Of a DNA stretch of 64,000 bases, positions 7,157-15,923 are shown piece after piece. The DNA comes from Candidatus Methylumidiphilus alinenensis (lineage in GTDB: Bacteria > Pseudomonadota > Gammaproteobacteria > Methylococcales > Methylococcaceae), in contig QJPH01000360.1 in the NCBI GenBank assembly GCA_003242955.1, positions 1-64,000 of the forward strand, read 5' to 3'. A program made the translations under genes and the position numbers. Numbering within the stretch: position 1 is the first letter of the stretch; each line of letters opens with the position of its first letter. The notes under the pieces are model-generated. The model was not told the origin of the DNA. It ran no database searches and saw only the letters and a list, made by a program, of their open reading frames with translations.

Positions 7157-8848
7157 ATGTTCATACTTGAAACCTTTATCCTCGGTAGTCTGGCTTATGC
7201 GGGTGGCAAGCTTCTCTTTCGCAGCAAACCCGCACCGGACGAAAACCCACAGACAGGCAAACAGTCCATCCTGGATCCGGCAACCGGGCCGAAACAAGGC
7301 CAGCAAGCATTGACCCAAGCCCAAGCCAGGCGCGACCTGTGGGCATCTTCGGCAGCATTGGGCTTGGCAGTGGCTGGCACAACGTTGCGCCTGCCGTTCT
7401 TCAGCCTTGCCAGCCTTCCCATCATGTTGCTGGTGTTTGCAGCCACCTACGGCGAGGCTTGGCAAGCGCTATGCCGACGGCGCGTGGACTCGCACGTATT
7501 GGACGCCACCCGCATCAGCGTATGCGTGGTCATGGGCTATACCGTCATCGCCGCGCTCAACGCCCTGCTCCACGCGTCAAGCCAGCGCATGCTCCTGCGT
7601 TCGGAAGAAGAGATGCGCAATACTTTGCAGGAGTCGTTGGGCCTTGAAGATCGCGTGGCTTGGGTCGAGTGCGATGGCATTGAGATACAGGTGCCCTTGG
7701 AGCAAGTCAAGCCTGGCTTAGTCATGGTGCTGCGCGGCGGCAACACCGTTCAGGCTTCCGGCATAGTGCTCTCGGGCAACGCGATGGTCTGCAAGCGCTT
7801 TGCCGAAGACCAGGCGACCGAGGCCACGCCGGGTGTCTGGCTCGCTAAGGATACCCGGATACTAGCCGGATTGATTTGCCTCTGCGCGAAGGCTGCACCC
7901 GAGACATCCTCTGGCTTGTACGGACAGTTGCAGGATGGCCCTTTAGCGCAGACCCCACTGCGGCAGATTGGTGAGAGCGTAGGTAGGCATATGGCACCTT
8001 GGATGCTGACCGCTTTCGCCCTGTCCACGCCGTTGATGGGCATCAACCGTGCAGCCGCGTTCCTGACCACCAGCTTCGGTGCGCAGATGCACCGCCTAGG
8101 CCCTTATACCGCTCGTCAATTTATCGGCTTTGCCTCGCACCACGGCATCCTGATCCGCGATCCCCTCGCCTTGGAATTGGCCAATCTGGTGAACACGGTC
8201 ATTTTCGATGCCCGCGTGTTGGAGCATCCCGCCGCCCGTCCCCATGTCGCCGGACTCGTCTATGCACTGAGGCTTAGGCCATGGCCGACTAGCGACGCAC
8301 TGGCCCTGCCTTTCGCCACCTATGCCATGTCCACGAACGAGGACCAGGGACGCCGGTTGGCAGATGATTTTGGCTTGGACGGTTATTTTATCGAAGCCGA
8401 AGGTTCCGTGCGGGCCAATCTAATCGGGGAGTTGCAATTGGGCGGTCGAATAGTCTGCTATGTGGGTACCGGCGACGAGGATGCGGAGGCAATGCAAACC
8501 GCCATACTTTCCGTGGATGTCCGCGAACCTTCCGATCTAAGCGAAACCAATGCCCACATCGTGCTTCTGGATCCACGCCTACGCGGGGTGCTCGGCATTT
8601 TCGGCCTAGCAAGGCTATTCTTCGCCAAGCAAAGATTCAACTTGCTCGCCCCATTTGGGATTGATCTGATCGATATTTCAACAACAGTTTTCCTGCATTT
8701 TGGCTTGTTCTACTCGGTGCTGCTTTCCTACACAGGGCTTTTGACCGGCATGGCCCAGGCGAACATGCCGAAAGTCCAGCCCGCTGCCCTGCCGAAAGCA
8801 CCGCTTCCGCCCACCCCCGGCGAAGAAAGTCGGAAATTCATCGCATGA
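7157..8848 (+). CDS. Degenerate (pseudo-enzyme) P-type ATPase
   Basis: Same architecture as the next gene (ARQFIGFASHHGILIRDPLALELANLVNTVIFDARVLEH; terminal TTVFLHFGLFYSVLLSY), but DKTGT is DARVL, TGE is absent (EDQATEATPG) and GDGxND is GTGDEDA. Confidence 0.85.
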   Translation: MFILETFILGSLAYAGGKLLFRSKPAPDENPQTGKQSILDPATGPKQGQQALTQAQARRDLWASSAALGLAVAGTTLRLPFFSLASLPIMLLVFAATYGEAWQALCRRRVDSHVLDATRISVCVVMGYTVIAALNALLHASSQRMLLRSEEEMRNTLQESLGLEDRVAWVECDGIEIQVPLEQVKPGLVMVLRGGNTVQASGIVLSGNAMVCKRFAEDQATEATPGVWLAKDTRILAGLICLCAKAAPETSSGLYGQLQDGPLAQTPLRQIGESVGRHMAPWMLTAFALSTPLMGINRAAAFLTTSFGAQMHRLGPYTARQFIGFASHHGILIRDPLALELANLVNTVIFDARVLEHPAARPHVAGLVYALRLRPWPTSDALALPFATYAMSTNEDQGRRLADDFGLDGYFIEAEGSVRANLIGELQLGGRIVCYVGTGDEDAEAMQTAILSVDVREPSDLSETNAHIVLLDPRLRGVLGIFGLARLFFAKQRFNLLAPFGIDLIDISTTVFLHFGLFYSVLLSYTGLLTGMAQANMPKVQPAALPKAPLPPTPGEESRKFIA

Positions 8849-10917
8849 TGGCGAAGCTGTTCAAGCCCAGTAAAACCTTGGGCGAAATCCTCGCGCTGCA
8901 AACGCCTGATTTTGGTCAGACGGATGAACGGAGCGAAGGGCTGCAGGGTTTGTCGGCTTGGCTGGCCCCCACTCAGCCATCCGCTCCTAAGCCGGCCAGA
9001 ACCGGCTACCAAGTGCAAATGGAGCATATTTCCAGCCCCGCTGAGCTTCAGCGCCGCTTGGAGCGCAGCCGTTACAACGACCGCAAAATCAAAATCGCGG
9101 TGGCTTCCTTAGTCTGCGCCACACTGGGGCAATGGCTGTGGCCGCTGAATCTACTGTGCATACCCTGCATTCTTTTTAACAGCGGCCATTGGTACAAAAA
9201 AGCCTACGACCTAGCCAAGCAAGGCCGGGTCGGTGTTGGCACCATCTTCGTGTTCACCGTGACAGGGATGATTCTCAACGGCTATTTCTGGATCGGTAGC
9301 CTAGTCTCGCTGGTCGCGCAATTGTCAATCAAGCTCACCAGCATGGTGACGGACGACTCGCGCAACCGGCTAGTCGACATTTACCGGCAGGTGCCAAATA
9401 CCGCCTGGTTGCTGGTCGATGGCATCGAAACCGAAACGCCATTGGCGCAAATACGCGTCGGTGACAAGGTTGTCGTCAATGCTGGGGAAATCATCCCAGT
9501 GGATGGAACGGTCTTAGCCGGGCAAGCTCTAGTTGACGAGCAAATGCTGACCGGCGAGGCCCACCCGGTCGAAAAGGCTTTGGACGAAGCCGTGTTCGCC
9601 GGCACGGTGCTGCTGGCAGGCCGCCTTGAGGCCCGGGTGGACAAGTCCGGCGGTGACACCGCCATCGCCCGCATTGGCCAGATTCTCAACAACACCATCG
9701 AATACAAATCCACCGCCCAATTACGCGCCGAAATCCTGTCCGACCGCACCGTAGCACCGACCCTGCTGGCCGGCCTAGTGGCTTTTCCACTATTGGGTCC
9801 CATGGGTGCCTTGGCGGTGGTCGATACACACTTCCGCCAACGTTTGTCCATTCTCTCGCCGTTGGCTTTGATGAACTACCTCAACATCGCATCCCGCCAT
9901 GGCATCCTCATCAAGGATGGCCGATCTTTGGATTTGCTACACCAGGTCGATACCCTAGTGTTCGACAAGACCGGAACTCTCACCGACGCGCAACCTCGGG
10001 TTACCGCCGTCCACGCTTTTGTCGGGGGTTATTGCGATGCGGATATACTGAGATTTGCCGCCGCTGCCGAGCATAAGCAATCCCATCCCATTGCCTTGGC
10101 CATCCTCGCCGAGGCGGCGCGGCGCGGCTTGGGTGTGCCGCTAGTGGACGAATCCGAGTACAAGATCGGCTTTGGCTTATGCGTGGCTGTCGAGGGCCGC
10201 GAAGTTCGGGTCGGCAGCCGACGCTTCATGGAATCATCCGGGATCAGCCGTCCAGAGACCTTGAACAGCATCGAGGCTCATTGCCACGCCAAAGGCCATT
10301 CCTTAGTGCTGGTGGCTTGCGACGGCGCACTGGCCGGGGCGGTGGAACTGGCGCCCACGGTGCGGCCACAGGCCAAGGCCATCATCGGCGAAATCAAGCG
10401 CCGCCATGGTATCACCGCCACCTATATCATCTCCGGCGACCAAGATGCCCCCACCGCCAAGTTGGCGCATGAACTCGACATCGACCATTACTTTGCAGAA
10501 ACTCTACCGGAGGAAAAGGCCGCTTTGATTGAGCGCCTGACCAACGAAGGCCGCTTCGTCTGTTACATCGGCGACGGCATCAACGATGCCATCGCACTAA
10601 AAAAATCCCATGTCTCCATTTCTCTGCGGGGTGCGTCGACGGTGGCGACAGACACCGCGCAAATAGTTCTTATGGAAAGCGATTTGGACCATCTGGTGAA
10701 GCTGTTCGACTATGCCCACGAGTTCCGTACCAACACCGACATCAGTTTCGCCGTCGTCGCCGGCACCACGCTGATCGGCATCAGCGGAGCGTTTTTCCTG
10801 CATTTTGGCTTGGCGCAAACCACAATGCTGTCAGTCGGCTCAATCGTTATCGGTGTCGCCAATTCGATGCGTCCCCTACTGCACCACCGTGCGGGACAGA
10901 ATGTGAGGCAGAGCTAG
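8845..10917 (+). CDS. P-type ATPase, P1B-like, intact catalytic motifs, no CPC motif
   Basis: MLTGEAHPVEK, DTLVFDKTGTLTDAQP, SHPIALAIL, YIGDGINDAIALKKSHVSISLRGASTVATDTAQIVL; pre-phosphorylation helix reads RLSILSPLALMNYLNIASRHGILIKDG, with no CPC. Confidence 0.9.
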   Translation: MMAKLFKPSKTLGEILALQTPDFGQTDERSEGLQGLSAWLAPTQPSAPKPARTGYQVQMEHISSPAELQRRLERSRYNDRKIKIAVASLVCATLGQWLWPLNLLCIPCILFNSGHWYKKAYDLAKQGRVGVGTIFVFTVTGMILNGYFWIGSLVSLVAQLSIKLTSMVTDDSRNRLVDIYRQVPNTAWLLVDGIETETPLAQIRVGDKVVVNAGEIIPVDGTVLAGQALVDEQMLTGEAHPVEKALDEAVFAGTVLLAGRLEARVDKSGGDTAIARIGQILNNTIEYKSTAQLRAEILSDRTVAPTLLAGLVAFPLLGPMGALAVVDTHFRQRLSILSPLALMNYLNIASRHGILIKDGRSLDLLHQVDTLVFDKTGTLTDAQPRVTAVHAFVGGYCDADILRFAAAAEHKQSHPIALAILAEAARRGLGVPLVDESEYKIGFGLCVAVEGREVRVGSRRFMESSGISRPETLNSIEAHCHAKGHSLVLVACDGALAGAVELAPTVRPQAKAIIGEIKRRHGITATYIISGDQDAPTAKLAHELDIDHYFAETLPEEKAALIERLTNEGRFVCYIGDGINDAIALKKSHVSISLRGASTVATDTAQIVLMESDLDHLVKLFDYAHEFRTNTDISFAVVAGTTLIGISGAFFLHFGLAQTTMLSVGSIVIGVANSMRPLLHHRAGQNVRQS

Positions 10918-10966
10918 GCGTGAAAATCGTCACATTCCCAACTGCGCATTTTTAAAAGGTTTGATA

Positions 10967-11644
10967 ATGAGTATTTTCGTCATTGTAATTGTGGCTCTGT
11001 TCCTTGGATTGCTGGTAGCTTTCGCCCTGCTACTGGGGGGTTACTGGGAAGTTCCTGAGCAGATACTAGAGAAAATCATAGCGTTAACAGGGAAACGGCC
11101 TGACCCCCATGTGAAATTTCGCGCCTGGGTGGAAAGCGACTTGGTGGAAATCCAGCCTTTGCAGGCATGGCTGTTGTCTTTGCACGAAGCCGGGTTCCAG
11201 GCACTGACCGAGAGGGTGGTGAGTTTTTGCGCCGACTTGAACATCCAGTTGTCTTGGCTGGTTGAACGGCAAATTGATGTGGCCCCGGCTTTGCGCCAGG
11301 CCACCAAAACCATCGTCGTGGATTACTTGGAAGTTTGCTGGCAGGCAATCCGCCACCAAGGCGACGTTGCCTTGTTCAGCAAATACCACAAGCTGGTCTC
11401 CAATCCATCCGACACTCGTTACCGCGATGTGCGCCGCAAGCTGTTCACCCGTCTGACCGCCTTGGGGCTAGCCGAGCCTTTGCCGGCGTATGAGCTTATC
11501 ATGGCATCCGAACTTCAGCGGCAGACACTGGCGGCAAACGCTATCCGCAAGGCCGCAGCCAAGGACTGGGACGGTTTTGCCAGGATATTCAACGAACTGT
11601 TGGAAAATGATGCCGCAAACAAACCGGCAACCCAAGCGATTTGA
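10967..11644 (+). CDS. Membrane-anchored protein of unknown function (225 aa)
   Basis: N-terminal TM MSIFVIVIVALFLGLLVAFALLLGGYW; ATG 10967 preceded by aaaagg; rest predicted soluble and helical by eye. Confidence 0.7.
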   Translation: MSIFVIVIVALFLGLLVAFALLLGGYWEVPEQILEKIIALTGKRPDPHVKFRAWVESDLVEIQPLQAWLLSLHEAGFQALTERVVSFCADLNIQLSWLVERQIDVAPALRQATKTIVVDYLEVCWQAIRHQGDVALFSKYHKLVSNPSDTRYRDVRRKLFTRLTALGLAEPLPAYELIMASELQRQTLAANAIRKAAAKDWDGFARIFNELLENDAANKPATQAI

Positions 11645-11665
11645 GCGGATGCGCAAGGACAGGCG

Positions 11666-13273
11666 ATGCCCAAGCTAATCGCGTATTTACTCCAAGAGCC
11701 TGACTTTCCCAGGGGCAGAGTAGTGTTCATGGTGGTCGTCTCCGGCTTGGCCGGGGGGGCTCTGCTGGCCGCCATCAACCTATCCGCCGCGCAAATCGCC
11801 GCAGGCGGACTAGACCCCCGACAATTTTTCATTGCCCTGACGCTGCTGGCACTGACCATCTATGGGCAGCACCAGGCACTGGGGCAAACCACTTTGGCAG
11901 CCGAGGAAGTCCTGCTGAAATTGCGTTTGCGGATAGGCGACAGGCTGCGCCGCGCCGACTTGCGCCTGGTCGAGGCCGAACTGGCACAGGACGGTTGCCC
12001 TGCCCTGACCAACGACACCCAACTGGTTTCCCAATCCGCCCTGTCCTTGGCCCTGCTTGCCCGCTCCTCCCTGGTAGTGGCGGCCAGCTTGGTTTATCTG
12101 GGCTGGATTTCCCTAGCCGCCCTGCTAGTGACACTAGCCTTCATCGGCACCTACGCGTTCATTTACCGGGCCTTCATCCATCTGAACTTGGAGTTGAAGT
12201 TGCGGGAGGGCCAAGCCTTGGAGAAGGGATTTTCCAAACGTGTGCAAGAACTGTTGACCAGTTTTAAGGAAATCAAACTCAGCCAGAGCAAGAGCTGTAG
12301 GCTGTTTGATGATTATGGGCGCTGCGCCATTGCCATCAGCGCTAACAAACGGGCCGCCAACGCCGAGATTGCCAACAGTTTGACCATTGGATACAGCAGC
12401 TTTTACCTGTTGCTCGTCGTGCTGGTCATGGTCATCCCCACCCTGGACAAGGGACTCGCCGGACATGTGTTCAAAATCACCGCCACGGTCATTTACATAC
12501 TATCCGAGTTGGACCCCTGGCTAACCTGGATACCCGAAATCGTCCGTGCCGATGCCGCACTGGAGAATCTATGCCATTTGGAGGAAAAGCTTCAGGCCGC
12601 CCCCTATGGCGACAGCGGACGGTATCAGGGCAAGCCCCTACACAGCTTTGCCAGCTTGGGCCTGAAAGCTGCGGTGTTCCGCTACCCTGGGCAGCACGGT
12701 CAAACCCCGTTTGTGCTAGGGCCCATCGAACTGTCCATCATGCCGGGCGAAATGCTGTTCGTCACCGGCCGCAACGGTAGCGGCAAGACCACCTTGCTAA
12801 AACTGCTTGCCGGACTTTACCGCCAGGAAGCAGGGACGCTACGGCTAAACGGCGAACCTTTGGAGGCCGACAGCTATCCCGCCTACCGGGAATTGTTCGC
12901 CGCTTTATTCGCCGATTGCCATTTGTTCGAGGATTTGCACGGTCTGGCAGACGCCGACTCAAAACAACTCGGCCATTGGCTGGAAACCATGGGCTTATCC
13001 GGTCAAACTGGCGGTATGCCCACCCCGCAGGCTCTTTCCAACGGGCAAAAAAAGCGCCTAGCCTTAGTCGCCGCATTGCTGGAAGACAAGCCCGTGTATA
13101 TTTTTGACCAATTCGCGGCCGACCAGGATGCCGAATTCCGCGAAAAGTTTTACCGGAAAATCCTACCTAGCCTGCAACGGCAAGGTAAGACCGTCATCGC
13201 GGCAACGCACGACGACCGTTATTTCGACATCGCCGACCGTGTTTTGCTGCTAGCCGGAGGACGGCTGGCCTAG
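11666..13273 (+). CDS. ABC transporter (TMD-NBD half transporter), cyclic-peptide exporter SyrD/PvdE-like, Walker B Glu to Gln
   Basis: Walker A GRNGSGKTTLLKLLAGLY; signature LSNGQKKRLALVAALLEDKPVYIFDQFAADQDAEFREKFY; H-loop AATHDDRYF. Confidence 0.85.
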   Translation: MPKLIAYLLQEPDFPRGRVVFMVVVSGLAGGALLAAINLSAAQIAAGGLDPRQFFIALTLLALTIYGQHQALGQTTLAAEEVLLKLRLRIGDRLRRADLRLVEAELAQDGCPALTNDTQLVSQSALSLALLARSSLVVAASLVYLGWISLAALLVTLAFIGTYAFIYRAFIHLNLELKLREGQALEKGFSKRVQELLTSFKEIKLSQSKSCRLFDDYGRCAIAISANKRAANAEIANSLTIGYSSFYLLLVVLVMVIPTLDKGLAGHVFKITATVIYILSELDPWLTWIPEIVRADAALENLCHLEEKLQAAPYGDSGRYQGKPLHSFASLGLKAAVFRYPGQHGQTPFVLGPIELSIMPGEMLFVTGRNGSGKTTLLKLLAGLYRQEAGTLRLNGEPLEADSYPAYRELFAALFADCHLFEDLHGLADADSKQLGHWLETMGLSGQTGGMPTPQALSNGQKKRLALVAALLEDKPVYIFDQFAADQDAEFREKFYRKILPSLQRQGKTVIAATHDDRYFDIADRVLLLAGGRLA

Positions 13274-13322
13274 GCGGGCAACAGCTCTTTTTTTCATCGA
13301 CTTGAGATCAACGGGTGACACC

Positions 13323-14126
13323 ATGGCCGAGATTATTGATCAAACGAAGCCAAGCGAGGCAGATGGCCCCGCTACGGAAAAGACGGGGGGCCAAGGCCTG
13401 CCACCTTGGCGGATGTTCGCCATCGTCGCCGTCGCCAGTGCGAGCGGCGGATTGGCCGGGATACTGGCCGTCAAAGGGCTTTTGGCCGCGAAAGGACTGA
13501 CGGCTGCCCACCTAGCCTGGGGGCTGGAAGGAGTGGCGAAGGCCAACGCGGCATCCGCCACCCTGCTGCCTTCAAGCCAAGCGGCTCTAGGAACGCTGGC
13601 CCCGTCTGCCGCTGCATCCCCTTTGCCCAGCACTGCGGTTAGCGCGGCTGGCTGGGCCGATAAACTAGCGGCATTCTGTGGCAAACTGGCACAAAACCCC
13701 CTCATCGCCGGCACCGTCGGCGGTGCCGGTACTGGCTTGGGGGTGGCGGCTGGCAAGCTCTCCGGGGTACGCCAGCAATTGGAGGAACATCTAAGTCGCA
13801 TTGAGGCATTAGGACATGAGACCGCGCAGATAAAAGCCGCCTTCGTGGAAACAGACGGCACAGGTGGGCGCAAGACCGGGCGCTCCACGGCGGACGCGGA
13901 ACGGCTGGAAGATATCGTCGGCATCGGGGAAGTCTATGCCGAAAGGCTGCGTGTAGCGGGCGTGACCAGCTTCGCCGGATTGACCACCCTGTCGGCTGAG
14001 CGCATCAAGGAAATCGTCGGACGAGGGCTTCCCCTGTCCATCGAGTCCATCCGATCTTGGATCAAACAGGCGGATGCCTTGGCCAAGGGCAGGCATCCTG
14101 AAGCCGACGACTTAAATCATAAATAG
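13323..14126 (+). CDS. Membrane protein with C-terminal helix-hairpin-helix (DUF4332-like) domain
   Basis: Hydrophobic N-terminal half; C-terminus RLEDIVGIGEVYAERLRVAGVTSFAGLTTLSAERIKEIVGRGLPLSIESIRSWIKQAD. Start placed at ATG 13323 (MAEIIDQ). Confidence 0.7.
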   Translation: MAEIIDQTKPSEADGPATEKTGGQGLPPWRMFAIVAVASASGGLAGILAVKGLLAAKGLTAAHLAWGLEGVAKANAASATLLPSSQAALGTLAPSAAASPLPSTAVSAAGWADKLAAFCGKLAQNPLIAGTVGGAGTGLGVAAGKLSGVRQQLEEHLSRIEALGHETAQIKAAFVETDGTGGRKTGRSTADAERLEDIVGIGEVYAERLRVAGVTSFAGLTTLSAERIKEIVGRGLPLSIESIRSWIKQADALAKGRHPEADDLNHK

Positions 14127-14136
14127 TAAGGAATCC

Positions 14137-14264
14137 GGCGTGGTTCAAACGAGGGTTAACTTTTGGCAAAGCACCACAAGGCCAAAGCCTTTAGTTTCAT
14201 GGGGTCGAGTCTTTTGAGCGCAGGAAAAAGTGTTACCCTTAGACTTGGCAAATTGAACCATGCC
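14137..14264 (+). mobile_element. MITE-like element, copy 2 (right, inverted relative to copy 1)
   Basis: ggcgtggttcaaacgagggttaacttttggcaaagcaccacaagg...ggcaaattgaaccatgcc; see 772-900. Confidence 0.85.
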
Positions 14265-14305
14265 AAAAACTTGAACATCAAGCGCCACTTTGCTAACATT
14301 GCCGA

Positions 14306-14557
14306 ATGAAACAAAAGATTAAATCCATCTTGAGCGAGGTCAAGGAAAATCCCGAACTTGCCGTCAGTCTGTCCGACGAGGCGGACATCGTCAATGAAGT
14401 AGGGTTGGATTCATTGCAACTCGTCACATTTCTATTCAGACTTGAAGAAGCTTTTGACATTGAAATCGACTTTGAAAATTTCGATTACTCAGACCTAAGT
14501 TCCATTAACTGCCTAGCCAAAGTATTGACTGCGCATACAAGCGTGATGCCCACCTAA
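14306..14557 (+). CDS. Acyl carrier protein
   Basis: 83 aa with phosphopantetheine motif VGLDSLQLV. Confidence 0.85.
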   Translation: MKQKIKSILSEVKENPELAVSLSDEADIVNEVGLDSLQLVTFLFRLEEAFDIEIDFENFDYSDLSSINCLAKVLTAHTSVMPT

Positions 14558-14567
14558 TTGGGACATC

Positions 14568-15923
14568 ATGGCAAGCAATGATAATAAAAGCAAATTACAC
14601 CTAGGCAGCTTCGACTCGGAACGCTTTTGGCGTGCGCCGACATTAAGCCAATTGCCTAGCGTGGTCGATGCCCAGGCCGATGCTATCGTCGCCGTCATGG
14701 ATGAATTAATGTTTGCCGCTTGTCACGCAGAGGGTGGCCTGTTGGTTACCCGTAGACCCATGGACAAAACCCATGTGGATTACCTGCGAGAAACCGGTTT
14801 TCGGTTTTCCCGAAACGAAAAGCCCGTGGAGACCGACGAAACTATTTCAGGCAACGACGCTATTTGCGGTTTGCTTCAAGCAGCCGCGAATCGAGCGTAT
14901 TTCAGCGAATTGTTTTCCGGCTTGGGCGGCCTTTCCCCTTATTCCGTGCTACCCACGACGCAGCCGTTTTGCCAGCATTACGGCATTGCACAAAAAATTC
15001 CCAGCATTGAGGCCGTCAGGAAAGCCAATTCCAAACTGTTTTCCCATGCACTGGAAATCGAGGAACTCGGCGAGTGGCATGGCGAGACGATAGATTCAGC
15101 CGCCGAGCTGGAAAAAGTAGGCAAGCACCTGCTTAAAAACACCACTATTTTGATCAAAGACGACTTCGGGGTTTCCGGCAAAGGAAATTTGCTAGTGGAT
15201 TCACCCCAATTATTGGAAAGAATCGCCCGGCATATTGGAAAGCAGGAAAAAAATGGCAAACAAACTCGATTCTTGCTGGAACCATTGCTGGACAAGGCAC
15301 TGGATTTTTCCTGCCAATTGGAAATCGGCCCAACTGGCGAAGTGACGATTATTTCCGTGCAAAAAATGGTGAACGCCGGTTTTGCTTTTGCCGCCATTCA
15401 AACGGCGGGGCCGATGTTTATGGAAGGCTTGGACAAGGCGGGTTATCTGGACAAAATGCAAACTGTGGCGGCGGGGCTTTACCGGGAAGGCTATTTTGGC
15501 CCCGTCTGCATCGACTCCATGCTGCTTAAGGACGGCAGCATTCGCAGCGTGGTGGAAATCAACGCCCGGCAATCCATGGGGTTCATCAACCATCATATCG
15601 ACCGTTTTCTTGAACCGTTTTCGGCCCAGGGGAGCTTGCTGTTTTTCTCTTTGGGCCTGACTAAGCCGGTCTCATTTGATGAGATTTTGCACAAGATGGG
15701 GGAGGACGCTATCCTGTTCCGGTCAGACCGGCCAGAAGGGATTTTGCCACTCTCAGCCCATACCTTGTCGGTCAACCGGAAAACCCAAACCAGCAGCGAC
15801 ACGCCCTACAAGGGCCGTTTTTACGCGTCCCTCGTCGCCACCGACTCTTTAGCCCGACTGGGCCTGAAAGAGAAGATGGAACAGGTTTTTGCCAAGTTGG
15901 GTATCCGGGTGTTTACGCAATGA
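14568..15923 (+). CDS. ATP-grasp domain protein
   Basis: TTILIKDDFGVSGKGN, ...GYFGPVCIDSMLLKDGSIRSVVEINARQSMGFINHHID typical of ATP-grasp ligases. Confidence 0.75.
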   Translation: MASNDNKSKLHLGSFDSERFWRAPTLSQLPSVVDAQADAIVAVMDELMFAACHAEGGLLVTRRPMDKTHVDYLRETGFRFSRNEKPVETDETISGNDAICGLLQAAANRAYFSELFSGLGGLSPYSVLPTTQPFCQHYGIAQKIPSIEAVRKANSKLFSHALEIEELGEWHGETIDSAAELEKVGKHLLKNTTILIKDDFGVSGKGNLLVDSPQLLERIARHIGKQEKNGKQTRFLLEPLLDKALDFSCQLEIGPTGEVTIISVQKMVNAGFAFAAIQTAGPMFMEGLDKAGYLDKMQTVAAGLYREGYFGPVCIDSMLLKDGSIRSVVEINARQSMGFINHHIDRFLEPFSAQGSLLFFSLGLTKPVSFDEILHKMGEDAILFRSDRPEGILPLSAHTLSVNRKTQTSSDTPYKGRFYASLVATDSLARLGLKEKMEQVFAKLGIRVFTQ

